The notes: a model not told the origin generated them from the sequence alone. A stretch of DNA of 5,488 nucleotides from CAZSGN01 sp964606415 (GCA_964606415.1 CAZSGN010000196.1:1-5488); one strand, 5' to 3'; shown: positions 1 to 5,488, numbered from the stretch's first letter. Program-made: numbers and translations.

Positions 1-2
1 AT

Positions 3-44
3 GCTCCAGCCTTATCTTCTGCTATTTGTTACATGAGAAATTAG
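3..44 (+). CDS. Possible 3' end of an upstream plus-strand gene (partial)
   Basis: Reading from position 3 gives 13 codons (APALSSAICYMRN) ending in a TAG at 42-44, ten bases before a strong bidirectional terminator. The placement just before a terminator, facing the convergent tRNA gene, is what the end of a gene would look like. Thirteen codons are too few to identify a family. The other two plus frames do not decide it: frame 1 stops at 34-36, and frame 2 stays open but would run through the terminator and the tRNA. Confidence 0.25.
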   Translation, partial: APALSSAICYMRN

Positions 45-53
45 CCAAACTTA

Positions 54-85
54 AAAACCCGGAATCAATATTGATTCCGGGTTTT
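54..85. terminator. Bidirectional rho-independent terminator (perfect palindrome)
   Basis: Positions 54-85 form a perfect 16+16 inverted repeat with no loop bases, centred between 69 and 70. The arm has CCCGG at its base and is flanked by A residues on the left and T residues on the right, so transcripts from either strand end in a hairpin followed by U residues. It lies 4 nt beyond the 3' end of the minus-strand tRNA-Glu and would also stop a plus-strand gene ending near 44. Confidence 0.85.
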
Positions 86-89
86 AAAG

Positions 90-161
90 CAGTCCCTAGG
101 AGAATCGAACTCCTGTTTCAGGGATGAAAACCCTGCGTCCTAACCACTAGACGAAGGGACC
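90..161 (-). tRNA. trnE: tRNA-Glu (anticodon TTC)
   Basis: The minus strand from 161 to 90 folds as a 72-nt tRNA. The acceptor stem is GGTCCCT with AGGGACT, with a G-U first pair. The D arm is GTCT-AGTGGTTA-GGAC. The anticodon stem CAGGG/CCCTG encloses the loop TTTTCAT, so the anticodon is TTC (Glu). The variable loop is 4 nt, the T arm is AGGAG-TTCGATT-CTCCT, and the discriminator base is G. The genomic sequence continues CTTT, so CCA is not encoded and must be added after transcription. A promoter-like sequence lies upstream and a strong terminator immediately downstream, so it appears to be a single-gene transcription unit. Confidence 0.96.
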
Positions 162-176
162 ATTGTTTCAGGACTG

Positions 177-206
177 CAAAAATAACAAAGATTTTTTATT
201 TGCAAT
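177..206 (-). promoter_or_regulatory. Probable promoter of tRNA-Glu (Bacteroidota type)
   Basis: On the minus strand, TATTTTTG (184 to 177) matches the Bacteroidota -7 consensus TAnnTTTG exactly. ATTG (206 to 203), 18 nt further upstream, fits the -33 TTTG box. Transcription would begin close to 170, about ten bases before the mature tRNA 5' end at 161, leaving a short leader for RNase P to remove. Confidence 0.55.
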
Positions 207-260
207 GACTCTCAGTTATTTTTTCTGAAAAAAAGAATCAAAAAACCATTCAAAAACAAT

Positions 261-268
261 TACCTTCG
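261..268 (+). promoter_or_regulatory. Possible -7 box for the flavodoxin-like gene
   Basis: TACCTTCG differs from the Bacteroidota TAnnTTTG consensus at one base and sits 24 nt before the ATG at 293, the usual distance for a short 5' leader in this phylum. No convincing -33 TTTG element is visible about 20 nt upstream, so this is a weak call. Confidence 0.3.
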
Positions 269-292
269 TTTCTGAAACCAAAAAAATCAACC

Positions 293-712
293 ATGAATAT
301 TCTGATTACTTATGACAGCTTAAAAGGCACTACCCGTAAAATGGCCGAACAGATTGCCTCTATACTACAAAAAGAAGGGCACGAAACGAATGTAAACTCT
401 GTTGAGCATCTCGATCCTGTCGAATCAACCAACTATGATTTACTTATCACAGGAGGATGGACAAGTGGCCTTTTCCTGTTTCTGCAACATCCGACAAAAA
501 GATGGAAAAACTGGGTGTCTGCATTACCTGCATTAGAAAACAAAAAAATTATTTTATTTACTACTTATAAATTATCCACAGGATCATTCTTCAAAAAAAT
601 AAAAAACAAACTGGGAGAAAATGCAAAGCATGTCGTAGCGACATTAAAATCAAAATCCGGAGAACTAAGCCATGAAGATGAGCAACTGCTACGCCAGGTA
701 ATCAATCAATAA
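293..712 (+). CDS. Flavodoxin-like protein
   Basis: This 139-residue protein has the length of a short-chain flavodoxin. It opens with a beta strand (residues 2-7) followed by YDSLKGTT (7-14), which matches the phosphate-binding loop that holds the FMN phosphate in flavodoxins, then an amphipathic helix (15-28). A second strand (49-53, DLLIT) leads into GGWTSGLF (54-61), the position of the 50s loop over the isoalloxazine ring. IILFTTYKLSTGSF (86-99) matches the strand and 90s loop on the other side of the flavin. No signal peptide or membrane segment is present, so it should be cytoplasmic. The likely role is FMN binding and electron transfer or a flavodoxin-type reductase activity; the partner is unknown. 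W56 lies in the flavin-contacting loop. The protein is lysine-rich rather than strongly acidic as classical flavodoxins are, so it may be a specialised flavodoxin-domain protein. The ATG is preceded by a weak -7 box. No clear hairpin terminator follows, only a T-run at 729-736. Confidence 0.78.
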   Translation: MNILITYDSLKGTTRKMAEQIASILQKEGHETNVNSVEHLDPVESTNYDLLITGGWTSGLFLFLQHPTKRWKNWVSALPALENKKIILFTTYKLSTGSFFKKIKNKLGENAKHVVATLKSKSGELSHEDEQLLRQVINQ

Positions 713-902
713 AAATCAATCAGAAGTGTTTTTTTTCTGTTGTAAAGTTTCTCCCTTTATCATTTGCTCTTTTATTCTATCAATTTTTTGATACAATCAT
801 CAACCTTTAAAAAGAGTCAGTAGCAAGTAGAACAAATAAAAGATTCAAAAAAGACAGCTGCTTAATGGAATAACATCAAAATATGCAAACTTTTAATTAT
901 TA

Positions 903-1772
903 ATGATCATGCAAATCAATCTATATTCAATTGAGGCAGGACGTTTTAAAATGGATGGCGGAGCCATGTTTGGAGTTGTGCCAAAAGTTCTTTGGGAAAA
1001 AATGTACCCCGCAGACAGCCAAAACCTGGTCACCCTAACCATGCGCAGCCTTTTAATAGAAGATATAAAAAACAAGCGCCTGATTCTAATTGATACCGGG
1101 CTGGGAGAAAACCCAGAAGAAAAAATCCTTAAATATTACTATCCTGATAAAGAGATTTCCCTGACAAAATCCTTGAAAAAAGCAGGTTTCGAAAAAAAGG
1201 ATATTACAGATGTAATATTAACACATCTGCATTTTGACCATTGTGGCGGAGCTGTTGAGAAAAATAAGGATGAAGAATATCAACCGGCGTTTCCCAATGC
1301 TCAATACTGGCTCAGCACTGCCCAATGGGATGAAGGCAAAAACCCTAATGCCCGTGAAAAAGCTTCTTACATGCAAAACCATTTTGTCCCGTTAAAAGAA
1401 GCTGGCGTATTAAACTTCATCGAAGGTAATTACAAGCTTAGCGAAAATATTGAGCTGCGCCTTTATCATGGCCACACCCCGGGACAAATTATTCCTTTTA
1501 TACAAATGAATAACCAAGAAACCCTGGTTTACTGTGCTGACCTGATACCGGTCATGTCACACATTCCTTTGCCTTATATTTGCGCTTTTGATATTGAACC
1601 TCTGAAAACCGTCAAAGAAAAAGAAGATTTTCTTAAAGAAGCATTGATAAACGATTACACATTATTTTTTGAGCATGACATTTACAACGAATGCTGTTCG
1701 CTTGAAAAAACTGAAAAAGGAATTCGCCCGGCTAAAAAATTTGTTCTGGATGATTTTTTCATGTCACGATAA
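903..1772 (+). CDS. MBL-fold metallo-hydrolase, lactonase-like
   Basis: This 289-residue protein belongs to the metallo-beta-lactamase fold superfamily. HLHFDH at 108-113 is the HxHxDH motif, and H191 (in HGHTPGQ), D213 (in CADLIP) and H258 (in FEHD) complete the set of seven ligands (H108, H110, D112, H113, H191, D213, H258) expected of a dinuclear metal site. The strand ending in DTG (64-66) is also typical. The N-terminal stretch DGGAMFGVVPKVLW (18-31) resembles the group that includes N-acyl-homoserine lactone lactonases and methyl-parathion-hydrolase-like enzymes, so a lactone or ester substrate is plausible, but the sequence alone cannot fix it. There is no signal peptide, so it is probably cytoplasmic. 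The ATG at 903 is taken as the start; the ATG at 909 would remove two residues and is equally possible. It lies 190 nt after the flavodoxin-like gene with no clear promoter between. A candidate mobile element begins 7 nt after its stop. Confidence 0.88.
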   Translation: MIMQINLYSIEAGRFKMDGGAMFGVVPKVLWEKMYPADSQNLVTLTMRSLLIEDIKNKRLILIDTGLGENPEEKILKYYYPDKEISLTKSLKKAGFEKKDITDVILTHLHFDHCGGAVEKNKDEEYQPAFPNAQYWLSTAQWDEGKNPNAREKASYMQNHFVPLKEAGVLNFIEGNYKLSENIELRLYHGHTPGQIIPFIQMNNQETLVYCADLIPVMSHIPLPYICAFDIEPLKTVKEKEDFLKEALINDYTLFFEHDIYNECCSLEKTEKGIRPAKKFVLDDFFMSR

Positions 1773-1779
1773 ATCCTTT

Positions 1780-2022
1780 GGGTTCTACCACTAATTTAAT
1801 GAAAGCTTGCAAATTAAATTGTTTATATGTAGGTAAAATATGGTTTAAGTGTCGTTTATATGTTGGGTTGTATTTTAATGGAGATTGTTTGCCAAAAATG
1901 AGCAACTATATTGCATCAATCTGAAAACGCAATATTTAAACTACATGTACAACAATATTTTAACAATTTTAATAGTGTCTTATATCATTTAAATATTTAA
2001 CCATTAAAATAAGAGTAGAACC
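1780..2022. mobile_element. Candidate MITE-like non-autonomous element
   Basis: The ends of this AT-rich, non-coding 243-nt stretch are inverted repeats. Bases 1781-1801 match the reverse complement of 2002-2022 at 17 of 21 positions, including eight identical outermost bases (GGTTCTAC/GTAGAACC). The flanks AATCCTTT (1772-1779) and AATCTTTT (2023-2030) agree at 7 of 8 positions if the extra G at 1780 belongs to the element, which would fit an 8-bp target duplication. No transposase or substantial ORF lies inside, so movement would need a transposase supplied elsewhere. GG-starting termini with 8-bp duplications occur in families such as ISL3 and IS6, but I cannot assign one. It sits 7 nt after the MBL-hydrolase stop and contains the dispersed repeat at 1831-1877. 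AT-richness makes partial inverted matches easier by chance, so this remains a candidate. Confidence 0.45.
1831..1877 (-). repeat. Dispersed intergenic repeat, copy 1
   Basis: Read on the minus strand, these 47 nt align with the plus strand at 4364-4404. There are 40 identical positions, one substitution, a 5-nt insertion (CCAAC) and a 1-nt insertion in this copy. Two 15-nt blocks are identical (CAACATATAAACGAC and CTTAAACCATATTTT), far beyond chance in this window. This copy lies inside the candidate mobile element, and the copies are in opposite orientations on either side of the fumC module. A 10-nt word, GTTTATATGT, also occurs twice here in direct orientation (1821-1830 and 1854-1863). 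Confidence 0.85.
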
Positions 2023-2152
2023 AATCTTTTCAAACAGCAATAGGCCATATGTATATATGAGGGTATGCCTGCAATTTTATATTTTGAACTCATTCAGAAA
2101 AATATACGGGCCCATTTTTTGAGATCATCATTGACCCTTTAAATTTACAGGC
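2023..2152. other. Remainder of intergenic region downstream of the membrane protein gene
   Basis: Beyond the candidate element, this stretch separates two convergent genes and contains no ORF of note. A weak bulged stem pairs AGGCCATA (2042-2049) with TATGCCT (2064-2070), and GGGCCC is at 2109-2114. Neither is followed by a T-run on the strand that would need it, so I do not call a terminator for either convergent gene. Confidence 0.4.
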
Positions 2153-2677
2153 TCAATCTTCAAGCTCCTCATCCATCTCTTTAAAAAGATCATCAGCTGC
2201 TTTGGATAATTGTTCGGCTTTTTCCTCATCACTCATCATACTATCACTTGCTTCAATATTTTTTAAATGCTCTTCTGACTTATCCGGATCATCACCCGTC
2301 TCCGGCACCGGATTATCTTCATTTTCTTTGTTCTCTCCTTCAGCTTCAACCTGATTGACAACCCTTTCAACAGGAATTACTTTTTCAACAACATCATTTT
2401 TTTGAAAAACAGCTGTTCTTGTATAAAGAAAAAAGAAAAGACATATTAAAAAGATCATGCCAGACGCGATTAGTGCACCGCGGACAAAAGGAACAGGGCC
2501 ATTGCCTTTACTTGCATCAGTCAAGCCTTTAATAGATAAACCCAATGCAATTAAACTTAATACAACAGATGGCCAACTATGAAATATCAAACTAACAATG
2601 ATCGCCAAAAAACTAATCAGATAAGCCAATACTCCCAAGCCCTGGCCTTCACCAGTAGGTTGTTTTTGATCTTCCAT
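2153..2677 (-). CDS. Small membrane protein with acidic C-terminal tail, function unknown
   Basis: I do not recognise this protein. From the ATG at 2677 it has 174 residues. An upstream in-frame TTG at 2704 would add nine residues, but the ATG gives a more natural N-terminus. Three hydrophobic segments are visible, at about 14-32, 37-52 and 68-86. The short loop between the second and third carries K and R (residues 50-66). From about residue 92 to the end is a soluble tail rich in E and D, probably disordered or helical, ending in EELED. The N-terminal half resembles small DUF4190-type membrane proteins, but this is an impression only. It follows fumC on the same strand after 53 nt with no obvious terminator between, so it may be co-transcribed with fumC. 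That does not imply a link to fumarase. Confidence 0.72.
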   Translation of the reverse strand: MEDQKQPTGEGQGLGVLAYLISFLAIIVSLIFHSWPSVVLSLIALGLSIKGLTDASKGNGPVPFVRGALIASGMIFLICLFFFLYTRTAVFQKNDVVEKVIPVERVVNQVEAEGENKENEDNPVPETGDDPDKSEEHLKNIEASDSMMSDEEKAEQLSKAADDLFKEMDEELED

Positions 2678-2730
2678 TTTAATGATTTTAGGGTTAATAA
2701 TCAAAAGCCCCTACAATATACAAAAAAAAA

Positions 2731-4128
2731 TCAAATATTAGCCATTTTTTTGGGATCAACCCATGAATCAAACTGTTCTGCGGTCACAAAGTTTAAAGCC
2801 ATAGCCGCCTCTTTAAGCGTCATTTGCTCCTTATAAGCCTTTTTTGCAATTTGGGCTGCCTTTTCATACCCGATATACGGATTAAGAGCAGTAACCAACA
2901 TTAAAGATTGACTAACCATTTCATCAATCCGCTCAAGATTAGGCTCAATGCCCCGGAGACACCGTTTTTCAAAAGAAAAGCAAGCATCACCCAATAATCT
3001 CGCAGAACGAAGAACATTATGAATAATCAAAGGTTTAAAAACATTTAATTCAAAATGACCATTGATGCCCCCGGATACAACAGCCTGGTCGTTTGCAATT
3101 ACCTGTGCACAAACCATGGTTAGAGCCTCGGCCTGCGTAGGATTAACCTTCCCGGGCATAATGGATGAACCAGGTTCATTAGCTGGCAAGATCAATTCAC
3201 CAAGCCCACTCCTTGGCCCGGAAGCCATGGCCCGGATATCATTAACAATTTTCATGAGGCTAACCGAAACTCCTCGCATCATAGCAGAAAGTTCAACGAA
3301 CGCATCATGAGCCGCAAGTAATTCGAATTTATTGGGAGCGGTTAAAAAAGGCTTTCCGGTCAATTCCGCGATTTTCCCGGCAACCATTACATCAAAATTA
3401 ACAGGTGCATTCAAGCCGGTGCCAACAGCGGTGCCCCCAAGAGCTAATTCATAAAGTCTTTTTCTTGAATGTTCGATTCCACTGATGCCATTTTTAATTT
3501 GTTGTGCATATCCGGAAAATTCCTGCCCAAGGGTAATTGGAGTAGCATCCATCCAATGAGTGCGTCCTATCTTTACAAGTGTTTCAAAATGCATGGATTT
3601 TTCCTGCAGGCTTTTATGAAATGCCTTCAACGCAGGTAATAGAATGTTATCTACTGCTTCAACAGTAGCTACATGCATTGCAGTAGGAAAAGTATCATTT
3701 GAAGATTGAGACATATTCACATCATCATTAGGATGAAGAAACCGTTCCTTATTCTTTAGGTTTCCACCGATCAATACTTCAGCACGATTAACAATTACCT
3801 CATTAATATTCATATTTGTATGCGTCCCCGATCCAGTTTGCCAAATGACAAGAGGAAAATGATCATCCAACAAACCCGTGCTGATTTCATCACAAACCTG
3901 GACGATTAATTTACTTTTTTCTGTTTCAAGGATTCCTATATTTTCATTAACCAATGCTGCTGCCTTTTTCACAATGGCAAAAGCCCTGATAATGGGCACT
4001 GGCATCTTTTCATCGCCAATAGGGAAATTCTCAAGTGATCTTTGCGTTTGTGCGCCCCAATAACGATCTTCCGGAACATTAATTTCACCCAAAGTATCCA
4101 ACTCTACCCGATAATGTATTTTATCCAT
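2731..4128 (-). CDS. fumC: Class II fumarate hydratase (fumarase C)
   Basis: Interconverts fumarate and L-malate in the TCA cycle, without an iron-sulfur cluster, as a cytoplasmic homotetramer. From the ATG at 4128 the protein has 465 residues, close to the 467 of E. coli FumC, and begins MDKIHYRVELDTLGEINVPE as family members do. An upstream in-frame TTG at 4182 would add an uncharacteristic 18 residues. Conserved regions are TGSGTHTNMNINE (98-110), SSNDTFPTAMH (142-152), GRTHWMDATPITLGQE (188-203) with H191 equivalent to the active-site H188 of E. coli, and the signature loop GSSIMPGKVNP (320-330) with S321 as the expected catalytic serine. The C-terminal fumarase domain covers about 411-463. 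The related aspartase and argininosuccinate lyase families share the fold, but the length and loop sequences favour fumarase. A TATCTTTT at 4173-4166 is one base off the Bacteroidota -7 box and may be its promoter. The unknown membrane protein gene follows 53 nt downstream. Confidence 0.96.
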   Translation of the reverse strand: MDKIHYRVELDTLGEINVPEDRYWGAQTQRSLENFPIGDEKMPVPIIRAFAIVKKAAALVNENIGILETEKSKLIVQVCDEISTGLLDDHFPLVIWQTGSGTHTNMNINEVIVNRAEVLIGGNLKNKERFLHPNDDVNMSQSSNDTFPTAMHVATVEAVDNILLPALKAFHKSLQEKSMHFETLVKIGRTHWMDATPITLGQEFSGYAQQIKNGISGIEHSRKRLYELALGGTAVGTGLNAPVNFDVMVAGKIAELTGKPFLTAPNKFELLAAHDAFVELSAMMRGVSVSLMKIVNDIRAMASGPRSGLGELILPANEPGSSIMPGKVNPTQAEALTMVCAQVIANDQAVVSGGINGHFELNVFKPLIIHNVLRSARLLGDACFSFEKRCLRGIEPNLERIDEMVSQSLMLVTALNPYIGYEKAAQIAKKAYKEQMTLKEAAMALNFVTAEQFDSWVDPKKMANI

Positions 4129-4179
4129 GTGTATATATTTTTTTAAACATTTATTATTAACCCCAAAAAGATAAATTTT

Positions 4180-4193
4180 CAATCAGTCGATTG
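4180..4193. promoter_or_regulatory. Small inverted repeat upstream of fumC, possible operator
   Basis: CAATC-AGTC-GATTG is a 5+5 inverted repeat with a 4-nt spacer. It lies 52-65 nt upstream of the fumC start and just upstream of the weak -7-like TATCTTTT, where a regulator could overlap the promoter. A 5-bp arm is common by chance, so this is only a pointer. Confidence 0.2.
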
Positions 4194-4363
4194 CTTTCTG
4201 AATACATAAAGTGCTTTTTTTATGAACATGTTTGTATAAAATGATCTTCACCCTCAGTCATTTTCAAAATTAAAAATAAATCCTGAGAGAAAAGAACTGC
4301 TTACCTCATAAATATCTTTTAGCAACTCTTTTGAAAGTTAATAAATTTCCAACTTCTGAAAAA

Positions 4364-4404
4364 TAAAATACAACATATAAACGACCTTAAACCATATTTT
4401 CCCT
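4364..4404 (+). repeat. Dispersed intergenic repeat, copy 2
   Basis: This 41-nt stretch matches the minus strand of 1831-1877 at 40 positions with one substitution, apart from the two small insertions in the other copy. Unlike copy 1 it is not bounded by the GGTTCTAC/GTAGAACC inverted repeats, so the repeat is not simply a whole second copy of the candidate element. Its right end overlaps the left arm of the hairpin at 4393-4458. It lies in the divergent region between fumC and ribF, about 170 nt before the ribF start. Confidence 0.85.
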
Positions 4405-4458
4405 GAGTTGAGCGATTTAAACGAAGTGAAAAATCACTTTACTCAGGATTAAAATATG
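4393..4458. repeat. 66-nt imperfect inverted repeat (REP/hairpin-like)
   Basis: CATATTTT (4393-4400) pairs with AAAATATG (4451-4458), and CCTGAGT (4402-4408) with ACTCAGG (4441-4447), separated by a 1x3 internal loop. Within the loop, AAGTGA (4424-4429) pairs with TCACTT (4434-4439) around AAAA. The 15 paired outer bases plus the inner hairpin would give a branched or extended stem-loop in RNA or single-stranded DNA. There is no T-run immediately after it, so it is not a normal intrinsic terminator, and it sits between divergent genes where none is needed. Extragenic palindromic repeats have this form, but no second copy of the CCTGAGT part exists in the window. Confidence 0.6.
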
Positions 4459-4524
4459 TGGAAAGACCAAAAATACAAGTCCTTTTAATTAAACGATGAT
4501 CGATAAAAGATTTTTTCAACATGC

Positions 4525-4555
4525 TTTATAAATAACAACAAATCCTTTACTTTTG
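4525..4555 (+). promoter_or_regulatory. Probable ribF promoter (Bacteroidota type)
   Basis: TACTTTTG at 4548-4555 is an exact match to the Bacteroidota -7 box TAnnTTTG. TTTA at 4525-4528, 19 nt upstream, could serve as a degenerate -33 box. Transcription starting near 4561 would give a leader of about a dozen bases before the TTG at 4574, which supports that start codon. Confidence 0.6.
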
Positions 4556-4573
4556 CCATTTAAAATTATTTAT

Positions 4574-5488
4574 TTGGAAATACATCACCACATACCCTCA
4601 AGGCCTATTACCCGTCCCATTATTACAACAGGATTTTTTGACGGTGTCCACCGCGGTCATGCTTCTCTTGTAAAAAAATTAATCGAAAGGGCGCGTGAAA
4701 AGAACGGGGAATCGGTCATTCTTTCTTTCTGGCCCCACCCAAGATGGATAACAGGCTCGGGAGAAGAGCTAAAATTGCTCACTACACTGGAGGAAAAACA
4801 AGAACGCCTTGCCATGTTAGGTGTTGACCATCTCATCCTGATCAATTTTTCTGAAACTTTTGCTTCTCTGACAGCACATCAATATATTGAAGAATACCTA
4901 ATTGACAAAATTGGTATTCACCACCTTATCGTTGGATACAATCATCATTTCGGCCGCAACAGAGAAGGCGATTATGCCTTGCTCAAAAAATTATCAGAAA
5001 TATTTCACTTTACCGTCGAACAAATTGATGAAACACGTTTACCGGATGGAGACATCAGTTCAACATCTATCCGTAACGCTATTTTGGAAGGTTGCATGGA
5101 TAACGCCCGGGAAATGCTTGGTTATCCCTATTTCCTGAAGGGCACTATCATTAAAGGCAAAAAAATCGGTCGCTCCATTGGTTTCCCTACAGCTAACATC
5201 CATTTAAATGAACCCTACAAATTGCTCCCTGCCAATGGTGTTTATGCCATTCGCATCATCCTTAATCATCACACTTACAAAGGCATGATGAATATCGGGC
5301 ACAATCCGACCATTGCCCCGGGCAATGAAAAATCAGTTGAAGCACATATTTTTTATTTTGACCAAAATATCTATCATCAAAATATCACTGTTGAATTCAT
5401 TCAACGGCTCCGTGACGAAAAAAAATTCTCTTCTCTGGATGCACTCAAAAAACAACTTGAAGCGGATAAGCAAAAAGCATTAAACCTT
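4574..5488 (+). CDS. ribF: Bifunctional riboflavin kinase/FAD synthetase RibF (3' end outside window)
   Basis: Phosphorylates riboflavin to FMN and adenylates FMN to FAD in the cytoplasm. The reading frame is open to the window edge, giving 305 residues from the TTG at 4574; E. coli RibF has 313, so only a few C-terminal codons should be missing. The N-terminal FAD synthetase domain (about 1-180) shows GFFDGVHRGH (20-29), the nucleotidyltransferase HxGH-type motif, GYNHHFGRNREGD (121-133) and ISSTSIR (161-167). The C-terminal riboflavin kinase domain shows GKKIGRSIGFPTAN (195-208), with the PTAN metal and nucleotide site, LPANGVYA (218-225), GMMNIGHNPTI, and a final RLRDEKKF helix region typical of the family end. 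No ATG precedes the first motif: the frame opens at 4532, and TTG at 4574 gives the normal number of residues before GFFDG and lies 18 nt after a perfect -7 box. The N-terminus carries three consecutive histidines (4-6). Confidence 0.95.
   Translation, partial: MEIHHHIPSRPITRPIITTGFFDGVHRGHASLVKKLIERAREKNGESVILSFWPHPRWITGSGEELKLLTTLEEKQERLAMLGVDHLILINFSETFASLTAHQYIEEYLIDKIGIHHLIVGYNHHFGRNREGDYALLKKLSEIFHFTVEQIDETRLPDGDISSTSIRNAILEGCMDNAREMLGYPYFLKGTIIKGKKIGRSIGFPTANIHLNEPYKLLPANGVYAIRIILNHHTYKGMMNIGHNPTIAPGNEKSVEAHIFYFDQNIYHQNITVEFIQRLRDEKKFSSLDALKKQLEADKQKALNL

Noticed and set aside
778..793. TATCAA-TTTT-TTGATA inverted repeat between the flavodoxin-like and MBL genes
   Set aside because: The 6-bp A/T-rich stem is common by chance here, is not followed by a T-run, and does not line up with a promoter.
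893..1075. Minus-strand ORF of 60 codons overlapping the MBL-hydrolase start
   Set aside because: It lies antisense to a well-supported enzyme gene, shows no recognisable motif and has no promoter; a shadow of the real frame.
2683..2710. TAGGG/CCCTA stem just upstream of the membrane protein start (minus strand)
   Set aside because: Five base pairs with a loop of about 15 nt and no T-run; too weak to call a fumC terminator or a leader regulator.
2579..2836. Plus-strand ORF of 85 codons across the membrane protein gene and the fumC 3' end
   Set aside because: It is antisense to two better-supported genes and its translation has no domain-like character.
3062..3310. Plus-strand ORF of 82 codons inside fumC
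   Set aside because: It is antisense to the most conserved part of fumarase, including the GSSIMPGKVNP signature, so openness reflects the codon constraints of fumC. The 61-codon ORF at 3878-4063 is rejected for the same reason.
4657..5138. Two ORFs (minus 4657-4845, plus 4902-5138) in the last kilobase
   Set aside because: Both overlap ribF in other frames. RibF motifs run continuously through the region, so these are shadows.
293..5488. A flavin-related gene cluster (flavodoxin-like protein and RibF)
   Set aside because: The two are about 4 kb apart, separated by unrelated and oppositely oriented genes; no operon or shared regulatory site links them.

Overview
The window looks like chromosomal DNA of a Bacteroidota (Bacteroidetes) organism. 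It is AT-rich, genes lack obvious Shine-Dalgarno leaders, and several genes are preceded by the TAnnTTTG -7 box typical of that phylum (best before ribF at 4548-4555 and before the tRNA at 177-184). FumC and RibF also read like Bacteroidota versions, though this is judged by eye without a database search.

Layout. Positions 3-44 may be the last codons of a plus-strand gene. A perfect 32-nt palindrome (54-85) follows, a shared terminator between that gene and a minus-strand tRNA-Glu(TTC) at 90-161, which has its own promoter. Two plus-strand genes come next: a small flavodoxin-like protein (293-712) and a metallo-beta-lactamase-fold hydrolase with the complete dinuclear metal site (903-1772). 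A 380-nt gap (1773-2152) holds a candidate non-autonomous mobile element of about 243 nt (1780-2022). On the minus strand are class II fumarase fumC (2731-4128) and, 53 nt downstream of it, a small unrecognised membrane protein with an acidic tail (2153-2677). The 445-nt gap 4129-4573 is a divergent promoter region that carries a second copy of a repeat from the first gap, a 66-nt hairpin-forming sequence and the ribF promoter. The plus-strand ribF (4574 onward), encoding bifunctional riboflavin kinase/FAD synthetase, runs off the end of the window a few codons short of its expected length and appears to start with TTG.

Function. The recognised genes are core metabolism: fumarase (TCA cycle), RibF (FMN/FAD synthesis) and a flavodoxin-type protein that would bind the FMN RibF makes. 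These genes do not form a common operon. The unusual content is in the intergenic DNA: a MITE-like element and a 41-47-nt repeat in opposite orientations on either side of the fumC module. I found no CRISPR array, defence system, toxin-antitoxin pair or phage gene.
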